61,233 nucleotides of DNA, from contig CACHDD010000001.1 in the NCBI GenBank assembly GCA_902578505.1, forward strand, positions 1 to 61,233. The letters run 5' to 3'. Shown here piece after piece: positions 45,426-54,170 of this stretch. The notes under the pieces were generated by a model. It was not told the origin of the DNA, made no database searches, and saw nothing but the letters and a program-made list of their open reading frames with translations. The first letter of the stretch is position 1. Each line of letters begins with the position of its first letter. The DNA is from an uncultured Bacteroidota bacterium (lineage in GTDB: Bacteria; Bacteroidota; Bacteroidia; Flavobacteriales; UA16). The position numbers and the translations under genes were made by a program.

Positions 45426-46760
45426 ATGTTTAAGAAAATCCTCATAGCAAATAGGGGTGAAATCGCACTACGCGTTATTCGTACCTGCCGCGAAATGGGC
45501 ATAAAAACAGTAGCTGTTTATTCAACTGCAGACAAAGACAGTCTTCCCGTAAGATTTGCTGACGAAGCCGTGTGCATTGGCCCTGCTCCAAGTAGTGAGA
45601 GCTATCTAAATATTCCCAATATTATTGCCGCTGCTGAAATTACTAATGCTGATGCTATCCATCCAGGATACGGTTTCCTTAGTGAAAACGCAGCATTCTC
45701 AAGAGTATGCCAAGAAAATGATATTAAATTCATTGGTGCTAGCCCGGAGATGATAGATGCCATGGGAGATAAAGCATCTGCAAAAGCAACAATGAAAGCA
45801 GCAGGTGTCCCAACAATTCCAGGAAGTGAAGGAATTCTTGATTCTTTAGAAGAAGCAAAAGCTTGCGCAAAGGAAATTGGATACCCTATTATGCTTAAAG
45901 CAACTGCTGGCGGCGGTGGTAAAGGAATGCAAGTTTGTAAAGATGACGAGAGCTTAGCAGAAGGATGGGAAAGTACTAGAAGGGAAGCTGCCGCTGCATT
46001 TGGTAATGACGGAATGTATATGGAGAAATTCGTTGTAGAACCTCGACATATCGAAATCCAAATTGCTTCTGATTACAGAGGTAAGGCATGTCACTTAAGC
46101 GAGAGAGATTGTTCAATCCAAAGACGGCACCAAAAGTTGGTTGAAGAAGTTCCATCTCCTTACATGACAGACAAACTCAGAGAGAAAATGGGCGAAGCTG
46201 CAATTAGAGCAGCAGAAGCAGTAAAATATGAAGGTGTTGGAACTGTAGAATTCTTAGTTGATGCAAATAGAGATTTCTATTTTATGGAAATGAATACGCG
46301 CATCCAAGTAGAGCACACAATTACAGAAGAGGTTATTAACTATGATTTAATAAAAGAACAAATCAAGCTAGCTGCAGGAGAAAAGATTAAAGGAAGAAAT
46401 CACTTCCCTACAATGCATGCAATCCAATGTAGAATCAATGCAGAGGACCCAGATAGAAATTTTTCTCCTTGCCCTGGTGATATTACAAATTATCACCAAC
46501 CAGGAGGCCATGGTGTTCGATTAGACACTCACGCTTATGCTGGATACCGTATCCCTCCATACTACGACAGTATGATTAGCAAATTGATTGTTGTAGCCCA
46601 ATCTAGAGAAGAAGCTATTACCAAAATGGAGCGTGCCCTTGATGAATACATAATTGAAGGCGTGAAGACTACTATTCCCTTCCACAAAAAACTTATGAAG
46701 CATGAGAGATTTCGTTCAGGAAATTTCACTACTAAGTTCTTAGAGGAAGAATCTATCTGA
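45426..46760 (+). CDS. accC: biotin carboxylase subunit of acetyl-CoA carboxylase
   Basis: 444 residues, standard length. N-terminal domain [23 protein letters not shown]-grasp domain with [47 protein letters not shown]-terminal domain with QCRINAEDP and [11 protein letters not shown]. It carboxylates biotin on AccB using ATP and bicarbonate. Last gene of the operon; a 461-bp gene-free stretch follows. Confidence 0.97.
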   Translation: MFKKILIANRGEIALRVIRTCREMGIKTVAVYSTADKDSLPVRFADEAVCIGPAPSSESYLNIPNIIAAAEITNADAIHPGYGFLSENAAFSRVCQENDIKFIGASPEMIDAMGDKASAKATMKAAGVPTIPGSEGILDSLEEAKACAKEIGYPIMLKATAGGGGKGMQVCKDDESLAEGWESTRREAAAAFGNDGMYMEKFVVEPRHIEIQIASDYRGKACHLSERDCSIQRRHQKLVEEVPSPYMTDKLREKMGEAAIRAAEAVKYEGVGTVEFLVDANRDFYFMEMNTRIQVEHTITEEVINYDLIKEQIKLAAGEKIKGRNHFPTMHAIQCRINAEDPDRNFSPCPGDITNYHQPGGHGVRLDTHAYAGYRIPPYYDSMISKLIVVAQSREEAITKMERALDEYIIEGVKTTIPFHKKLMKHERFRSGNFTTKFLEEESI

Positions 46761-47221
46761 TTTCAATATATGGGTCGTGTTATATGATCTGTATGGAGAT
46801 TTATTTAAAATACTTCTAAAAAATTTAACTCAGTAGCTTCAAATTTTTTCAAAATTTAATGTATTTGATTATTAAGAGACTAAGTCATACTTCATTTAAA
46901 AGACCATATAACTTTACTGCATCAATCGCCTCTACAGATTTTGTCATTAATGAAAATCACTAATAAGTCTAAACAGTATTAATCTGAAAGGAAATACGCT
47001 CTGTTTATTGAGTTAATGCGGTTTTGTTCCTAGTTAAGCCTCTCTATGCTTAAATCGTCTTTATTATAAGAACTACTAATAGTTTACATCTAAATTCTGC
47101 TGATGTAGATTTTACAGTTATGTTAGCCAACTTACAGAATGTCAAATAAACCATAAGTGAAAATGATTGTATGACCGTTATTTCGACGCCATTTTTGAAT
47201 TGTCCATAATTTGAGACATTA
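46761..47221. other. gene-free intergenic stretch
   Basis: 461 bp of AT-rich sequence between accC and the minus-strand flippase-like gene. I see no frame above about 25 codons with protein-like composition, no clear hairpin-T terminator, no tRNA and no recognisable transposon end. Both flanking genes point into it (3' ends), so it is not a shared promoter region. It may be a decayed gene. Confidence 0.5.
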
Positions 47222-48184
47222 TTATGCTCTAGACTTCTTCAATCTAGCGATAATAATAAGGAAATATCCGACAATTCCTGCAATGATGAGCATTGCGGTT
47301 TGGGTTAACCATACAACATTACCTACTGCAAGACCTATTACCTTGTCATAACCTATAGACTCGAACCCAAGCATAACAGCACCTTGATATGACCCAACTC
47401 CACCAGGCGAAGGGAATAACATCCCAAATCCACCACTTACCATCACCCATAATCCCTGAAAAACGCCCAAATCCTCAAGACCATCCATAGAGATGAAAAT
47501 GACAAAGGTCATCAAGTAATAAAAAATCCAAATGAATAATGTATACGCAATAAACAATGTCTTGCCCTGCATGTTTTGGACACTCTTCGCACCATCACCT
47601 ATTCCTTTAATGAATTTAAGGATTTTAGAATTCTTGTTCTTTCTTTTCAAAATAACATAGCCACCTATTGAAAGAACACCCATTGCTAATCCTAGAATAA
47701 CTAGTGCTGATCCTCCTGGGATTTGGACTGATTCAAACAAACCCAAAACAGCATCAATATTTGTAATGAATGCTACTGTTAAAAATATTAATAGCATCAA
47801 TAAATCCACTACTCTTTCTGTAATTACAGTGCCAATGAGTTTATCTAATGGCACATCATCCGTTGAGTTTAAAGCAGCACATCGTGCAACTTCTCCAGAT
47901 CTTGGGACAAAAATATTTGCTAAATATCCAAAAGCAACAGCAGCAACAGCGTTTGTAATTGATGCTTTAAACCCCATTGGATTCAATAATAAATTCCACC
48001 TGATTCCTCTAATCACTACAGCTAGAAGTCCCATTATAAATGTCACTGAAACAGCCCAAACCGGAGCAGAAGACATTTTTTCAATAAGTCCTTCCTTATC
48101 ATCTACAAGATCAGTGAGCATTACAAGAAGGAATATCCCAATTGCTAAAAACGCAACATAAGTGATAACCTTCTTTGTATTCAT
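47222..48184 (-). CDS. lysylphosphatidylglycerol-synthase-type TM / flippase-like protein
   Basis: 320 residues with about eight hydrophobic segments. Motifs typical of the UPF0104/LPG_synthase_TM family: RGIRWNLLLNPMG, NIFVPRSGEVARCAAL and FPSPGGVGSYQGAVMLGF. It lacks the aminoacyl-transfer domain of MprF, so it should act as a lipid flippase-like membrane protein with unknown substrate. Its ATG abuts the panD stop with no gap, so it is co-transcribed with panD and the DUF3109 gene. A second member of the same family lies at 49169-50221. Confidence 0.85.
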   Translation of the reverse strand: MNTKKVITYVAFLAIGIFLLVMLTDLVDDKEGLIEKMSSAPVWAVSVTFIMGLLAVVIRGIRWNLLLNPMGFKASITNAVAAVAFGYLANIFVPRSGEVARCAALNSTDDVPLDKLIGTVITERVVDLLMLLIFLTVAFITNIDAVLGLFESVQIPGGSALVILGLAMGVLSIGGYVILKRKNKNSKILKFIKGIGDGAKSVQNMQGKTLFIAYTLFIWIFYYLMTFVIFISMDGLEDLGVFQGLWVMVSGGFGMLFPSPGGVGSYQGAVMLGFESIGYDKVIGLAVGNVVWLTQTAMLIIAGIVGYFLIIIARLKKSRA

Positions 48185-48535
48185 TTAAATCATTTTATTT
48201 GTGTCTGTGTTTGGAAAAACGACAGTTGGTGTGAAGTTTTTTGCTTCTTCAATTGTCATTTGGCCGTAAGCAATAACAATAATTACATCTCCAGGCTGGC
48301 ATCGTCTTGCTGCTGGACCATTTAGACAGACTTGGCCCGATCCTCTTTCACCATTGATGGTGTATGTTTCGATACGGTCACCGTTATTGATATTTACGAT
48401 TTGGACTTTCTCCCCCTCCACCATTCCAGCGGCATCCATCAAATCAGGATCAAGTGAGATACTTCCTATATAGTTTAGATCAGCTTCTGTAATAGTTAGC
48501 CGATGCAACTTAGATCGCATTACTGTGATTAACAT
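48185..48535 (-). CDS. panD: aspartate 1-decarboxylase (pyruvoyl enzyme)
   Basis: 116 residues from ATG 48535. With this start the self-cleavage site falls at Gly24-Ser25 (NYIGS), exactly as in E. coli PanD, which decides against an in-frame start at 48583. [19 protein letters not shown]-type LMDAAGM and [13 protein letters not shown] match the family. Ser25 becomes the pyruvoyl group that decarboxylates aspartate to beta-alanine for pantothenate and CoA. It begins 20 bp after the DUF3109 gene stop on the same strand. Confidence 0.95.
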   Translation of the reverse strand: MLITVMRSKLHRLTITEADLNYIGSISLDPDLMDAAGMVEGEKVQIVNINNGDRIETYTINGERGSGQVCLNGPAARRCQPGDVIIVIAYGQMTIEEAKNFTPTVVFPNTDTNKMI

Positions 48536-48554
48536 GGTGCAAAAATACTTTATT

Positions 48555-49133
48555 TTAATACTTTTCCTTTCGCCAAACCTCATAGGTTTTTAATGCTTCA
48601 TCATACCACTCTAGGCCAAATCTTCTTACCAGTGCATCCCTACAAAATTCGAGTACACTTATCTCCTTAGCCACTCCACAAATTCGGGCTCCTTCACATA
48701 TTATCCATTTGTGATAATTAAGGGCAGTAAAATCAACTAATTCCTTAATTCTAATGGGATACAAATGACATGAAATTGGTTTTTTCCATTCAGTTTTACC
48801 ATCCCTATGTGCCTGTTCGATTCCACAATGAAGAGTGCCGTTCTCACTTTTAGTAGCATAAACACAAACACCTCCATCTATTAGGGGAGTCTCTAAACCT
48901 CCATCATTTCCAATAGTAAAAAGCCCTGTTTTAGAAATTACACTTAGACTTTCTTTAGACAAATAGAGTTTTACTTCGTCAAAAATCTCATCGAGAATAG
49001 CACACTCTTCTTCAGTAAGTGGAGCTCCCCCTTCTCCCTCTACACAACACGCTCCTTTACAAGCATTTAAATCACATGAAAAATGTTTGTCAAAAATCTC
49101 TTCTGAAAGAAGTTTACTCCCTACTATAATCAT
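48555..49133 (-). CDS. DUF3109 family cysteine-rich protein
   Basis: 192 residues. The N-terminal [17 protein letters not shown] cluster and further cysteines in [34 protein letters not shown] and EFCRDAL are spaced like DUF3109, a Bacteroidota family related to zinc/iron-chelating YkgJ-type proteins. It probably binds a metal in the cytoplasm; no function is established. It starts the panD-flippase-like transcript and is divergent from the second flippase-like gene, 35 bp away. Confidence 0.85.
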   Translation of the reverse strand: MIIVGSKLLSEEIFDKHFSCDLNACKGACCVEGEGGAPLTEEECAILDEIFDEVKLYLSKESLSVISKTGLFTIGNDGGLETPLIDGGVCVYATKSENGTLHCGIEQAHRDGKTEWKKPISCHLYPIRIKELVDFTALNYHKWIICEGARICGVAKEISVLEFCRDALVRRFGLEWYDEALKTYEVWRKEKY

Positions 49134-49155
49134 GTCTGCTAAGTTAAGCTCAGAT

Positions 49156-49163
49156 TATATTTG
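49156..49163 (+). promoter_or_regulatory. -7 element for the 49169 gene
   Basis: TATATTTG matches TAnnTTTG and ends only 5 bp before the ATG, predicting a nearly leaderless mRNA. Confidence 0.5.
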
Positions 49164-49168
49164 CGACG

Positions 49169-50221
49169 ATGTCACAAAATGGTAATGAACTAAAAATAAA
49201 GAAAGGGCTTTCTAGGGTAAAGATCTTGTTACCTACCATTTTGAGTTTGGGCGTAATTTACTACTTGTTTAAAGACGACTTTTCGCAATCTGAAGGCATC
49301 GTTTTTACTGGAAATTTAGCTATTGCTCTGGTTGCTGCATTGACCATGGTATTTATTCGAGACGCCGCATATGTAGTACGTCTTAAAATTCTGTCACTTG
49401 GCAAATTAAGCTGGAAAGGATCTTTTAACGCGGTTATGCTTTGGGAATTTGCCTCTGCCCTTACACCAACTGTAATAGGCGGCTCTGCATTTGCCGTCCT
49501 AATTCTTAAACGAGAGGGCTTAAGCTTAGGGCGAAGTGTAGCAACAGTTCTTGTAACTGCCCTTATGGATGAGTTATTTTATGTTATCGCAGTTCCAACC
49601 ATACTTCTGTTTGTTACTCTTGACTCATTTTTCCCTCTCAATATCTCTAATCTTTGGTTTGAATCAGGAGTTAAAACCCTATTCTTTGGTGGTTATCTAA
49701 TCACCTGCATAGTATCTCTTATTATAATCTCGGCACTTTTTATCTCCCCAAGAGGAACAGGAAAGATCATTGCCTTACTATTAAAGTTGCCATTTTTAAA
49801 TAATTGGAGCTATAAAATCGAAGACTGGACTGAGGAGTGGACTTTAGCTTCAGATAATTTAAAAGGACGTTCGTTTAAGTTTTGGATTGGAGCATTTGGA
49901 TCAACATTATTAAGTTGGACCGCTAGATTTTTAACTCTCAATGCGATTTTAATAGCATTTATGGAGGCCATCCCACATGCAGATATTGTAGCAAAACAAC
50001 TAGCAATGTGGATAGTAATGTTGCTAAGCCCCACACCTGGTGCTTCGGGTATAGCAGAAATTGCATTTCCTACATTTATTGGTCCTGCATTAACTCCAAC
50101 CATTTCTATGTCAACACTTGGAGGAGTCGTGCTTTTATGGCGTTACCTTACATATTTTATTTACTTAATTATTGGCGCGATATTAGTGCCATTTTGGCTG
50201 ACGAATACTAGTCGTACATAA
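49169..50221 (+). CDS. second LPG_synthase_TM / flippase-like protein
   Basis: 350 residues with about eight hydrophobic segments. Family features: FIRDAAYVVRLKILSLG, LWEFASALTPTVIGGSAFAVLIL and LLSPTPGASGIAEIAFPTFIG, the last matching the PSPGGVGSYQGA block of the paralogue at 47222-48184. No cytoplasmic transferase domain. It starts right after a TATATTTG promoter element. Probable role in moving a lipid or polyprenyl-linked molecule across the inner membrane; substrate unknown. Confidence 0.83.
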   Translation: MSQNGNELKIKKGLSRVKILLPTILSLGVIYYLFKDDFSQSEGIVFTGNLAIALVAALTMVFIRDAAYVVRLKILSLGKLSWKGSFNAVMLWEFASALTPTVIGGSAFAVLILKREGLSLGRSVATVLVTALMDELFYVIAVPTILLFVTLDSFFPLNISNLWFESGVKTLFFGGYLITCIVSLIIISALFISPRGTGKIIALLLKLPFLNNWSYKIEDWTEEWTLASDNLKGRSFKFWIGAFGSTLLSWTARFLTLNAILIAFMEAIPHADIVAKQLAMWIVMLLSPTPGASGIAEIAFPTFIGPALTPTISMSTLGGVVLLWRYLTYFIYLIIGAILVPFWLTNTSRT

Positions 50222-50249
50222 CTTAACTTTATCTCCCTAAGAAAAAATC

Positions 50250-51401
50250 ATGGCTAAAGGAAAAGGAACAAGAGCTGTGCACGCGGGTGTTGAACCCTGC
50301 GAGGCAACAGGAGCAATTATGACTCCCGTTTACCAAACCTCAACATACGTTCAAGATGGTGTAGGAAATCACAAAGGATACGAATACTCAAGAACTCTCA
50401 ATCCCACTAGGCACGCTTTGGAAAAGGCGCTTGCTGAATTGGAAGACGCTAAATACGGCTTGGCATTCGCTTCAGGTCTAGCTGCTATAGATAATTTAAT
50501 AAAGATTCTAAAGCCTGGTGATGAGGTTATTTCAACAGATGATCTATACGGAGGGTCATACAGACTTTTTACTACTGTATTTGCCAATTATGGCATTAAG
50601 TTTCATTTTGTAGATCTAAGTGATGCTAATGCTTTAAGAAGTACTCTAAATGAGAACACTAAATTAGTTTGGATTGAAACCCCAACTAATCCAATGATGA
50701 AAATCACAGACATCAAAGCTGTGACTGAAACTGTTTCAGGAAATGATGTTCTAGTTTGTGTTGACAATACGTTTGCTACTCCAATGCTTCAGCAACCACT
50801 TAATGAAGGTGCTGATATAGTGATGCACTCAGCAACAAAATATCTAGGTGGCCACTCTGATGTAGTAATGGGTTGCTTAATGCTCAACGATGAAGTACTT
50901 GACGAAAAGCTGAGGACTCTTCAAAATTCTTGTGGAGCAATTGCTGGGCCAATGGATAGCTTCTTGGTGCTAAGAGGAATAAAGACCCTTCACTTAAGAA
51001 TGCTGAGACATAGCGAGAATGGAAAAGCTGTGGTGGATTATTTATCAAGTCATCCAAAAGTTGAGAAGGTATTCTGGCCAGGTCTAGAGTCTCATCCGGG
51101 ACATCAGATTGCAAAAAAGCAAATGACAGAATTCGGCGGTATGATATCTTTTATTATTAAGGGAGACAACATGGAAAATGCTCATAAGTTTGTAGAATCT
51201 GTAAAAATTTTCACACTGGCAGAATCTCTTGGTGGTGTAGAATCTCTTGTTGGACATCCTGCAACTATGACACACGCATCAATACCCAAAGAGGTAAGAG
51301 AAAAAGTTGGTGTTACGGATGGATTAATCCGTTTGAGTTTAGGAGTAGAAGATGTAGAAGATCTAATTGGAGATTTAAGTTCAGCATTCGACAAAGTTTA
51401 A
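50250..51401 (+). CDS. trans-sulfuration PLP enzyme (cystathionine gamma-synthase/lyase)
   Basis: 383 residues. It belongs to the Cys/Met metabolism PLP family: TRAVHAGVEPCEATGAIMTPVYQTSTY, YEYSRTLNPTRHALE, FASGLAAIDNL, the PLP lysine Lys197 in HSATKYLGGHSDVV, and the C-terminal LAESLGGVESLVGHPATMTHASIP. These motifs are shared by cystathionine gamma-synthase and gamma-lyase; sequence reading alone does not separate them. Its stop overlaps the kmo ATG by one base (TAATG), a likely two-gene operon. Confidence 0.92.
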   Translation: MAKGKGTRAVHAGVEPCEATGAIMTPVYQTSTYVQDGVGNHKGYEYSRTLNPTRHALEKALAELEDAKYGLAFASGLAAIDNLIKILKPGDEVISTDDLYGGSYRLFTTVFANYGIKFHFVDLSDANALRSTLNENTKLVWIETPTNPMMKITDIKAVTETVSGNDVLVCVDNTFATPMLQQPLNEGADIVMHSATKYLGGHSDVVMGCLMLNDEVLDEKLRTLQNSCGAIAGPMDSFLVLRGIKTLHLRMLRHSENGKAVVDYLSSHPKVEKVFWPGLESHPGHQIAKKQMTEFGGMISFIIKGDNMENAHKFVESVKIFTLAESLGGVESLVGHPATMTHASIPKEVREKVGVTDGLIRLSLGVEDVEDLIGDLSSAFDKV

Positions 51402-52804
51402 TGAGTAATACAAAAGAACATCACGCAGTTATTGGAGCAGGCTTAATAGGTGGGCTTTGGGCTTTACTACTCGCCCAAAGAGGATTTAAGGTTACACTTT
51501 ACGACAGAAGACCTGACCCAAGAAAAGCAGGAGTTGATGTTGGTAGATCTATCAACCTAGCTCTAAGTGATAGAGGATGGCGTGCAATGGTAAAAGCTGG
51601 ATTAGAAAACGAAGTTCAAAAAATAGCACTACCAGTAAAGGGGCGAATGATGCACGATCATGCAGGTAACCAGTTTTTCCAACAATACGGAAATGACCAT
51701 CAATTCATATATTCAGTTTCAAGAGGTGGTTTAAACACGCTCTTGGTTGAGGAGGCAGAAAAGCACCCTCTAGTTGAAGTAAAATTTAACCATCCATGTT
51801 CTGGATATGTTCTTGATGGAGAAAAGGTCATTGTAAAGTTTAAAGATGGAAATACTATTTCCCATGACAGACTCTTTGGCACCGATGGAGTATACAGTGC
51901 GGTGAGGAGCACTATGGTTCGCAACGATAGGTTCAATTATACTCAGCAATACATTCCGCACGGATATAAGGAAATCCTTATGCTACCAAATGAGGATGGT
52001 GAGTATAGAATCGCAGAGAATGGGTTGCACATTTGGCCTAGGGGGCAGTTCATGTTCATGGCACTTCCCAATCCTGGAGGGAGCTTTACTTGCACTCTTT
52101 TTGCTCCTTTCGAAGGAGAAGAATCATTTGAAAAAATTCAATCTGATGAAGATGTTTTAACATTCTACAAGAAGCACTTTCCAGACACAATAAATATGCT
52201 CCCAAACCTAATAGATGATTGGAATGAAAATCCCGTAAGCTCAATGTGCTCTGTTAAGTGTTTCCCTTGGAATGATGGTGGTAGAGTTGCTCTTCTAGGT
52301 GATTCGGCTCATGCGATAGTTCCTTTTTATGGACAAGGAATGAATTGTGGCTTTGAAGATTGCTCAATCCTTGCTGAGCTAATTGACTCTCTTCCTGAAG
52401 CTGCTTCTAATAGGGATTGGTTAGATATGCTGGACAACTATTCTAGGGTGAGAAAGCCAGCAGCAGATGCAATTTTGGATTTGGCCTTACACAATTACAT
52501 AGTGATGAGGGATAAGACTGGAGACCCAAGATTCCAGCTGCAGAAAAAGATTGAAGCTCGAATTGCTGCGGCATATCCTGATAAGTGGAAGCCCCTGTAT
52601 TCAATGGTTACGTTTAGCCATACGCCATATAATGAGGCCTGGGATAGGGGTGAGTTGCAACAAGCAGTTATGAACGTTGTAATGTCGCAATCTGATATTC
52701 ATACTTCTTGGGAGAGCGAAGAAATAATAGAACTTGCAATAAATACTTTGGAGAAGTATGTAAAGGACCCAAATACTATAGCTCGTCCTGAACCCCTCCT
52801 ATGA
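51401..52804 (+). CDS. kmo: kynurenine 3-monooxygenase
   Basis: 467 residues, the usual length. The FAD-binding GAGLIGGLWALLLAQRGF, GRSINLALSDRG, the RMMHDHAGN segment and LLGDSAHAIVPFYGQGMNCGFED identify it. It hydroxylates kynurenine to 3-hydroxykynurenine using NADPH and oxygen, part of tryptophan degradation or of the aerobic route from tryptophan to NAD. Other pathway genes are not in the window. The following outer-membrane protein gene starts 4 bp after its stop. Confidence 0.95.
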   Translation: MSNTKEHHAVIGAGLIGGLWALLLAQRGFKVTLYDRRPDPRKAGVDVGRSINLALSDRGWRAMVKAGLENEVQKIALPVKGRMMHDHAGNQFFQQYGNDHQFIYSVSRGGLNTLLVEEAEKHPLVEVKFNHPCSGYVLDGEKVIVKFKDGNTISHDRLFGTDGVYSAVRSTMVRNDRFNYTQQYIPHGYKEILMLPNEDGEYRIAENGLHIWPRGQFMFMALPNPGGSFTCTLFAPFEGEESFEKIQSDEDVLTFYKKHFPDTINMLPNLIDDWNENPVSSMCSVKCFPWNDGGRVALLGDSAHAIVPFYGQGMNCGFEDCSILAELIDSLPEAASNRDWLDMLDNYSRVRKPAADAILDLALHNYIVMRDKTGDPRFQLQKKIEARIAAAYPDKWKPLYSMVTFSHTPYNEAWDRGELQQAVMNVVMSQSDIHTSWESEEIIELAINTLEKYVKDPNTIARPEPLL

Positions 52805-52808
52805 TTAG

Positions 52809-53747
52809 ATGTTTAGAATAAGGAACATAATTGCATTATTTATAGCGTCTGTCTTTTTGGCCCAACTAGCAAAAGCCCAACACCCTTCCTTCGAATCAAC
52901 TTTAAAAACTCACAAGCCTTGGGCATTGACTTTTTCTGGTGGAGTAAATGGTTTTTTTAAAGGAAATGAGGCTTGGGATGTAAATGTGCCGTTCGCTGTT
53001 ACTTCTCAAGGACAACAGACTTCATTAATAGAAGGTACTTGGACTCCAAACAATAAGCTTGGTTGGATGGCAGGGCTTGGTTGCCAATACGTTATTGATG
53101 ATCCCATTCTCATTGATAGATTATCCTTCAATTTTATTGGCGCCAAAAGAAATATGTCAGAAAATTTCTATGGTTCCTTCAGAGAAGAAGCTGATACAAA
53201 TGCTAATTTTTATGCTGATACAACTCTTGCAGTATCAAGGCATGCAATAAACATTGGAGCTTCACTAACAGCTTATAATTCTCTGACTATATCACCTGAT
53301 TTATTCATAGAAAGCGGTCTTGGAATTTCATACAAAAGAGATTTTTTTGCTCAAACAATTTTGGACACAACAGGATATCCTTTCCAAGGGGAACCCCAAA
53401 TCCATACCTTAAGTCTAGAAGCAACTATTGGCGTTGGAGTTATGATCTGGAAGGGCCGTTTCTTAAGAATGCATCTTACAACAGATCTTCTGCAATTCAT
53501 AAAGGATGAAAATCATGTAAATTCCAGAAATGGAGCAAGCACATTCTTATGGACGATGCAAGATTACAGGCCTTATAGAATTGTCTTAAACTACGACTTA
53601 TTCTTAAGAGTCAAAGGGAAGAAGAATTGCGCAAACCCCAAACACACAGAGGAAGCAAAGGAGTTATTCAGCAGTGAAATGCGTGGCTATAGAAAGGCCA
53701 AGAAGAACAATAAGAAAAAGAAGAAGCGCAGGAAGGACATTTATTAG
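52809..53747 (+). CDS. outer-membrane beta-barrel protein with Lys/Arg-rich C-terminal tail
   Basis: 312 residues. Signal peptide about residues 1-23 (ending AKA). The middle has alternating strands (WALTFSGGVNGFF, LGWMAGLGCQYVI, AINIGASLTAYNSL, TLSLEATIGVGVMIW) typical of a small barrel. The last about 40 residues are highly basic, with KAKKNNKKKKKRRKDIY at the end, which is unusual for an outer-membrane barrel that would normally end in an aromatic residue strand. Family not recognised. Stop shares TTAG with the convergent mce gene. Confidence 0.65.
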   Translation: MFRIRNIIALFIASVFLAQLAKAQHPSFESTLKTHKPWALTFSGGVNGFFKGNEAWDVNVPFAVTSQGQQTSLIEGTWTPNNKLGWMAGLGCQYVIDDPILIDRLSFNFIGAKRNMSENFYGSFREEADTNANFYADTTLAVSRHAINIGASLTAYNSLTISPDLFIESGLGISYKRDFFAQTILDTTGYPFQGEPQIHTLSLEATIGVGVMIWKGRFLRMHLTTDLLQFIKDENHVNSRNGASTFLWTMQDYRPYRIVLNYDLFLRVKGKKNCANPKHTEEAKELFSSEMRGYRKAKKNNKKKKKRRKDIY

Positions 53748-54136
53748 TCAGCGCACAGCTCAACTAGGACTTTCGCAGTATCTAATGGATGAAGAAAGGC
53801 AATTGTTTTACCATCAGCTCCTGGTTTTGGACCGCTTATGCACCTGTAACCTTCATCTTCAAGTCTAGAAATTTCTGCAACTATATCTTCTACGTGAAAT
53901 GCTACGTGATGAAGGCCTTCACCCCTCTTAGCAATGTACCTCGCAATGGGCCCTTCCTCTGATTTTGATTGAAGAAGCTCTACTTTTGACTCCCCTGTTT
54001 GGAAGAAAGAAGTGATTACATTTTCATCCTCAACTTCTTCCCTTTTATACGGAGCAAAACCCAATACATCTGTAAAAACTTTTTCAGCAGCGGCTAAATC
54101 TTTTACTGCAATACCCAAGTGTTCTATCCTCTTCAT
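53744..54136 (-). CDS. mce: methylmalonyl-CoA epimerase
   Basis: 130 residues, single VOC module pair. Metal ligands are in IEHLGIAVKD, GLHHVAFHVED and the C-terminal LVELCAD, and the PLDTAKVLVEL ending is characteristic. It interconverts (R)- and (S)-methylmalonyl-CoA in propionate metabolism with methylmalonyl-CoA mutase, which is not in this window. Divergent from the SDR gene, 34 bp between starts. Confidence 0.93.
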   Translation of the reverse strand: MKRIEHLGIAVKDLAAAEKVFTDVLGFAPYKREEVEDENVITSFFQTGESKVELLQSKSEEGPIARYIAKRGEGLHHVAFHVEDIVAEISRLEDEGYRCISGPKPGADGKTIAFLHPLDTAKVLVELCAD

Positions 54137-54157
54137 GCTTCAAAGGTATGTAATCCG

Positions 54158-54165
54158 TAACTTTG
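54158..54165 (+). promoter_or_regulatory. -7 element for the atypical SDR gene
   Basis: TAACTTTG matches TAnnTTTG and ends 5 bp before the ATG at 54171, again predicting a very short leader. Confidence 0.5.
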
Positions 54166-54170
54166 CATGC

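Noticed and set aside
47160..47219. Short minus-strand frame of about 13 codons (MSQIMDNSKMASK) after the flippase-like gene
   Set aside because: Too short and without context; it could be a gene remnant but there is no second piece of evidence.
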